Below are positions 5,984 to 10,274 of a stretch of DNA of 10,274 nucleotides, in pieces; position 1 is the stretch's first letter, and each line of letters starts with the position of its first letter. Made by a program: the position numbers and the translations under genes. The DNA comes from JACCUZ01 sp038246575. Lineage in GTDB: Bacteria > Actinomycetota > Actinomycetes > JACCUZ01. Where the stretch lies: positions 1 to 10,274 of the forward strand of contig JBBRVU010000156.1 of assembly GCA_038246575.1 (NCBI GenBank), written 5' to 3'. The notes below the pieces were generated by a model. The model ran no database searches. It worked only from the letters and a program-made list of their open reading frames with translations, and was not told the DNA's origin.

Positions 5984-7131
5984 TGCCGGTCGACCGCCTG
6001 CTCCCGAGCGACGAGGCCCGCGAGCTGATCGGCCTCGTCCGCGAGATCGCCGACGCGGAGATCGCGCCACGGGTCGACGCCGACGAGGCCGCCGGCCGTT
6101 TCCCGCGCGAGGTGTTCCGCACGCTGGGCAAGGCCGGGATGCTGGGACTGCCGTACCCGGTGGAGTTCGGCGGGGGCGGCCTGCCGTACGAGGTCTACCT
6201 GCAGGTGCTCGAGGAGCTCGCCGCCCGCTCGGCGAGCATCGCGGTCGGCGTCAGCGTGCACGGCCTGTCGTGCTTCGCGCTGGCGCGCTACGGCAGTGAC
6301 GAGCAGCGCGAGCGGTGGCTGCCGGAGATGCTGGGCGGCGAGCTGCTCGGGGCCTATGCGTTGTCCGAGCCGGACGCCGGCTCTGACGCCGCCGCGCTGG
6401 CGACGCGTGCGGTGCGCGACGGCGACGACTACGTGCTGCGTGGCACCAAGGCCTGGATCACCCACGCTGGGCAGGCCGACTGGTACACCCTCATGGCGCG
6501 TACCTCCGACGACGGGCCGCACGGCATCACGTGCTTCCTGGTCCACGGAGAGGTCGACGGGCTCGAGGTGGCGGCCCTGGAGCGCAAGATGGGGCTGACC
6601 GCCTCGCCGACCGCTCAGCTGCACCTCGACGGCGTACGGCTGCCGGCGCAGCGGCGGATCGGCGACGAGGGACTGGGTTTCACGATCGCGCTGGCTGGGC
6701 TCGACTCCGGGCGGCTGGGCATCGCGGCGTGCGCGGTCGGTCTCGCGCAGGGGGCTCTGGACGTGGCGCTGGCGTACGCGGGGGAGCGCCGACAGTTCGG
6801 GCGCCCGGTCGCGGACTTCCAGGGCTTGGCTTTCCTGCTGGCCGACATGGACGCAGCGATCGAGTCCGCGCGGGCGGCGTACCTCGACGCGGCCCGGCGG
6901 CGCGACGCGGGGAAGCCGTTCGCGCGGCAGGCCTCGGTGGCCAAGCTGGTCGCCACCGACGCCGCCATGCGGGTCACCACCGATGCCGTGCAGGTGCTCG
7001 GCGGCTACGGCTACACAAAGGACTTCCCGGTGGAGCGCTTCATGCGCGAGGCGAAGGTCATGCAGATCTTCGAGGGCACCAACCAGATCCAGCGCCTCGT
7101 CATCAGCCGGCACCTCGCAAGGGGCACCTGA
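5983..7131 (+). CDS. Acyl-CoA dehydrogenase
   Basis: 382 residues, the usual length for short/medium-chain acyl-CoA dehydrogenases, which introduce the alpha-beta double bond in acyl-CoA and pass electrons to ETF. The N-terminal helical domain (1-120) includes GMLGLPYPVEFGGGGLP. GAYALSEPDAGSD (123-135) is the FAD/substrate signature, KAWITHAGQADWYTLMAR (156-173) the beta domain, and RKMGLTASPTAQLHLDGVRL follows. GERRQFGRPVADFQGLAF (267-284) and QVLGGYGYTKDFPVERFMRE (337-356) are C-terminal signatures. The catalytic base is E364 in MQIFEGTNQIQR. ATG 5983 is chosen because homology starts there; an in-frame ATG at 5905 lies inside the intergenic region and would add 26 unrelated residues. Chain-length or branched-chain specificity cannot be read off. 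It ends 81 bp before a palindrome and faces the DUF4032 gene. Confidence 0.95.
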   Translation: MPVDRLLPSDEARELIGLVREIADAEIAPRVDADEAAGRFPREVFRTLGKAGMLGLPYPVEFGGGGLPYEVYLQVLEELAARSASIAVGVSVHGLSCFALARYGSDEQRERWLPEMLGGELLGAYALSEPDAGSDAAALATRAVRDGDDYVLRGTKAWITHAGQADWYTLMARTSDDGPHGITCFLVHGEVDGLEVAALERKMGLTASPTAQLHLDGVRLPAQRRIGDEGLGFTIALAGLDSGRLGIAACAVGLAQGALDVALAYAGERRQFGRPVADFQGLAFLLADMDAAIESARAAYLDAARRRDAGKPFARQASVAKLVATDAAMRVTTDAVQVLGGYGYTKDFPVERFMREAKVMQIFEGTNQIQRLVISRHLARGT

Positions 7132-7211
7132 GCGACGGCTCCCGAGCCCGGCGAGGGGGCCCTCCCGCGCCGTACTCCCCCCTCGCTACTCATGCAGGAC
7201 CCGGGAAGGGG

Positions 7212-7239
7212 GAGTTGATCACGTTAACGTGATCAACTC
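7212..7239. terminator. Perfect 28-bp palindrome between convergent genes, probable bidirectional terminator
   Basis: GAGTTGATCACGTT is followed directly by its exact reverse complement. As RNA from either strand it folds into a 12-bp stem with a UUAA loop. It lies between the acyl-CoA dehydrogenase stop (7131) and the DUF4032 gene stop (7243), where a shared terminator is expected. No U-tract follows on either side, which is common for actinobacterial hairpins. It is AT-richer than its surroundings, so an operator or protein-binding site is the alternative. Confidence 0.65.
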
Positions 7240-7242
7240 GGG

Positions 7243-8553
7243 TCACGCCAGCTCGTCCCAGGGGATGCGGAAGGGCTGGGTCTGGCCGAGCGGGTCCTCG
7301 TCCTCGCGGGGGCTCAGCGGCTGGCCGGGCGCGACGGCGCGTCCCAGGACGGCCTTCTCGTCGGGCTTGGCGCGCAGGACGTCGTCGACATAGGACGTCC
7401 CCGCCGCGGCGATCGGCACCTCGCGCCCCTCGCGCTCAGACAGGTACCACCGGTGCTCGAGCACCTCGTGGAAGATCTCGGCTGGCTCGAGCTTGCCGCG
7501 CAACTCCTTCGGGACCCGCCGGACCACGGGCTCGAACACGTCGGTCAGCCACTCGTGCGCGACGATCTCCTCGTCCTCGCCCTGCTGGTCGGTGGTGGCG
7601 CGGTAGGCGTCGAGGTCGTTGAGCAGACGCCGCGCCTGGTTCTCCTCGACGTCGAGGCCGGTCAGCCGCATCAGCCGGCGGCTGTGGTGGCCCCCATCGA
7701 CGACCTTGGGCTGGATGCGCACCGTACGGCCGTCGACGTCACTGATGACGTCGAGCTCGGCCACGTCGAAGCCACGCTCGTTGAGCCGCTCGATCCGCCG
7801 GGCGATGCGCCACCGCTCGGAGATGTCGAACTGCTCCTCGCCGTACAACTCGAACCACAGGCCGTCATATCCCGCACCGACGTTGTCGGCCACCTCGAAC
7901 GGGTCGACCGCCTCGTCGAGCACGCCACCGGCGGCGAGGTCCATGAGCTCGCCAGCGATGTTCACCGTGGCGTTGTCGAGGTCGTGCCGGCGTTGGCCGT
8001 CGGACAGCCGGCCGTGCAGCTCGCCGGTCTCGGCGTCGACGAGGTACGCGGCGAAGGCGCCGGCGTCGCGACGGAAGAGTGTGTTGGAAAGCGAGCAGTC
8101 GCCCCAGAAGAAGCCGGCGAGGTGCAGGCGCACCAGCAGGGCGATGAGCGCATCGGTGAGCCGGTGCACAGTGTCCGGCCGCATGGTGCGCGAGAACAGT
8201 GCCCGGTAGGGCAGGGAGAACTGCAGGTGCCGGGTGACGAGCACCGGGTCCAGCGGCTCGCCGGACGGGTCGAGCCGCTCGGTGACGACGCCGACGCCTT
8301 CCACGCAGGGCACGTCGAGCCGCGCCAGGTCGCGAAGCAGCCGGAACTCCCGCATGGCGTGCCGCTCGGTGATCTCCTTGAGGGCGTAGACGCGGCGTTC
8401 GAGCCGGGTGAAGCGCACCACGTGCCGAGAGATGCCTCGCGGCAGCGCCACCAGCGTCTCCGGCGGCCACTGCTCCAGCGGGACGGGCCACGGCAGGTCG
8501 AGCAGCGCGTGCTGCTCCAGAGGGCTCGCCAGGATGCGGGGCACGGGTCCCAT
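7243..8553 (-). CDS. DUF4032 protein with kinase-like (LPS-kinase/WaaP type) N-terminal domain
   Basis: 436 residues. Residues about 40-200 look like a small protein-kinase-like fold: RVYALKEI (54-61) offers a beta-3 lysine K59, E69 may be the helix-C glutamate, HLAGFFWGDCSLSNTLF (144-160) is the catalytic loop with D152 and N157, and AYLVDAETGE (169-178) gives the metal-binding D173 in place of DFG. The DUF4032 region follows to about residue 390, with ERWRIARRIERLNERGFDVAELDV, GGHHSRRLMRLTGLDVEENQARRLL and a late HEVLEHRWYLSEREGREV. No membrane helix or signal is seen. The substrate is unknown. In actinobacteria this family is often found beside a sugar-type ABC ATPase, as here, 125 bp upstream of it on the same strand. 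ATG 8553 is the first start in frame with homology; the ribosome site is weak. Confidence 0.9.
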   Translation of the reverse strand: MGPVPRILASPLEQHALLDLPWPVPLEQWPPETLVALPRGISRHVVRFTRLERRVYALKEITERHAMREFRLLRDLARLDVPCVEGVGVVTERLDPSGEPLDPVLVTRHLQFSLPYRALFSRTMRPDTVHRLTDALIALLVRLHLAGFFWGDCSLSNTLFRRDAGAFAAYLVDAETGELHGRLSDGQRRHDLDNATVNIAGELMDLAAGGVLDEAVDPFEVADNVGAGYDGLWFELYGEEQFDISERWRIARRIERLNERGFDVAELDVISDVDGRTVRIQPKVVDGGHHSRRLMRLTGLDVEENQARRLLNDLDAYRATTDQQGEDEEIVAHEWLTDVFEPVVRRVPKELRGKLEPAEIFHEVLEHRWYLSEREGREVPIAAAGTSYVDDVLRAKPDEKAVLGRAVAPGQPLSPREDEDPLGQTQPFRIPWDELA

Positions 8554-8648
8554 CCTGCCGTGGTGCGGGCGGCCCGCAGCGCGCCCCCGTACGCCACGAC
8601 GCCGCTAGCAGGGCACTCGGGGCGCTGGACCCGCATCGCGAGCCGGCG

Positions 8649-8666
8649 CCGGCGCGCGTACGCCGG
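8649..8666 (-). terminator. Possible hairpin terminator after the ABC ATPase gene
   Basis: CCGGCG and CGCCGG form a 6-bp stem with a six-base loop, beginning 12 bp after the ABC gene stop on the minus strand. A competing palindrome GCCGGCGCCGGC overlaps at 8642-8653. There is no U-tract, and short GC hairpins are frequent in DNA this rich in GC, so the call is weak. Nothing else is seen in the 125-bp gap before the DUF4032 start. Confidence 0.3.
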
Positions 8667-8678
8667 AGCGCTGGCCCT

Positions 8679-9791
<1,113 letters not shown>

Positions 9792-9847
9792 GGAGGCACC
9801 AGTTCCTTCACCGGCAGGTACGTGCCGGACGATCCGGAGTAAAGGGT

Positions 9848-9863
9848 CGACAGCAGTCTGTCG
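9848..9863. promoter_or_regulatory. Inverted repeat upstream of the ABC ATPase gene, possible operator
   Basis: CGACAG and CTGTCG are exact inverted arms around CAGT, 57 bp before the ABC gene start. A TTGCCA at 9883-9878 (minus strand) could be a -35 whose -10 region falls on this repeat. The -10 is not convincing. The rest of the 215-bp gap (9792-10006) shows no gene on either strand that I can support. Confidence 0.25.
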
Positions 9864-9989
9864 TGCCTCACGTGTCGTGGCAACAGTGCGGAGTCCCGCC
9901 CCGTGGTGATCCTTCGGCCGCGGCGGCGCTCTGCCAGTGCGTCCTCGAGGCGCGGTACGGCGGCCAGGTGCACCACGCCATGTGTTGGC

Positions 9990-9995
9990 TACAGT
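9990..9995 (+). promoter_or_regulatory. Candidate -10 element of the tRNA-Thr gene
   Basis: TACAGT matches TAnnnT and ends 11 bases before the mature tRNA 5' end, so transcription would start just a few bases upstream of it. The -35 region (around 9967-9972) is unremarkable. Confidence 0.35.
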
Positions 9996-10006
9996 CGCAG
10001 CGGCCC

Positions 10007-10082
10007 GCCGGCGTGGCGCAACTGGCAGCGCACCCGACTTGTAATCGGGCGGTTCCGGGTTCGAGTCCCGGCGCCGGCTCCA
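10007..10082 (+). tRNA. tRNA-Thr (anticodon TGT)
   Basis: A full cloverleaf can be drawn by hand. The acceptor stem GCCGGCG (10007-10013) pairs with CGCCGGC (10072-10078). The D-arm GCGC...GCGC follows, then anticodon stem CCCGA/TCGGG with loop CTTGTAA, giving anticodon TGT at 10040-10042. The T-arm CCGGG-TTCGAGT-CCCGG (10055-10071) is followed by discriminator T and an encoded CCA. It reads ACA (and probably ACG by wobble), rare codons in this GC-rich genome. It is divergent from the ABC gene, and a transposase tail lies 86 bp beyond its 3' end. Confidence 0.95.
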
Positions 10083-10168
10083 GCCCTGACCTGCGGCTTT
10101 GCCCTCGGGTGGATCCGTACCGGACCTGGCGAGGCGGAAGATGTCAAGCCGGCTGAGACAAGATCGCG

Positions 10169-10274
10169 CTAGTTGTTCTGGATGAGGGCCTCCATGCTGG
10201 GCTGGTTGATCCACGCTGCGGTGGGCAGTCGCGGCGGCTCGGGCCGGCGGTGACGGAACCGGGCCGGGTTGGCC
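10169..10274 (-). CDS. Integrase-core (IS3-like) transposase, C-terminal tail (partial)
   Basis: The minus-strand frame entering from the right edge reads ANPARFRHRRPEPPRLPTAA then WINQPSMEALIQNN and stops at TAG 10171-10169. The NP-x-RF...P-x-PPxLPTAAWIN pattern is typical of the extreme C-terminus of rve/integrase-core transposases (IS3/IS481-like) in actinobacteria. The catalytic DDE core lies outside the window, so intactness cannot be judged. No clear terminal inverted repeat is visible between the stop and the tRNA. The family assignment is from remembered similarity; IS3 versus IS481 is not resolved. Confidence 0.7.
   Translation of the reverse strand, partial: ANPARFRHRRPEPPRLPTAAWINQPSMEALIQNN

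Noticed and set aside
4801..7113. 770-residue minus-strand open frame
   Set aside because: It is antisense to the acyl-CoA dehydrogenase and overlaps the aldo/keto reductase in the wrong frame. Its composition is Arg/Pro/Ala-rich low complexity, typical of shadow frames in high-GC DNA, and it matches no family.
9792..10214. Upstream in-frame extension of the ABC ATPase
   Set aside because: It would read antisense through the tRNA-Thr gene and adds sequence unrelated to ABC proteins; homology begins at ATG 9791.

Overview
The window is very GC-rich DNA with dense, mostly minus-strand genes. It carries gene families typical of Actinomycetota: a DUF4032 kinase-like protein beside an MsmK/UgpC-type ABC ATPase, an actinobacterial tRNA-Thr, WS/DGAT-like lipid acyltransferase debris, and IS5/IS630/IS3-type transposase tails. 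I would place it in a high-GC actinobacterium (Nocardioides-, Frankia- or Sporichthya-like), but genus is not resolvable from the sequence alone.

Left end (1-1983) is a gene graveyard. It holds the tail of an IS5-type transposase with a candidate terminal repeat. Against that lies the C-terminal tail of an IS630-type transposase, which is fused in frame to the N-terminal half of a frameshifted wax ester synthase/diacylglycerol acyltransferase. Next comes a DUF1254/DUF1214 protein relic that has lost its N-terminus and about 20 internal residues.

The middle (2087-4801, minus strand) is the most interesting part. It is a compact four-gene operon: a DoxD/DoxX-like eight-helix membrane protein, a stand-alone TusA-like protein, a DsrE-family protein, and a radical SAM protein whose N-terminus is a second TusA-like domain. 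Gene junctions are +8 overlap, 28 bp and 7 bp, so the four products are probably made together. The families point to sulfur transfer or thiol redox chemistry coupled to the membrane. I recognise no described system with exactly this composition.

To the right are an aldo/keto reductase (minus) and a divergent acyl-CoA dehydrogenase (plus). A perfect 28-bp palindrome follows, lying between convergent genes. Then come the DUF4032 protein and the sugar-type ABC ATPase (both minus), a tRNA-Thr(TGT) on the plus strand, and the C-terminal tail of another (IS3/integrase-core type) transposase running off the right edge. The AKR, ACAD, DUF4032 and ABC genes look intact and chromosomal; mobile-element debris brackets them on both sides.
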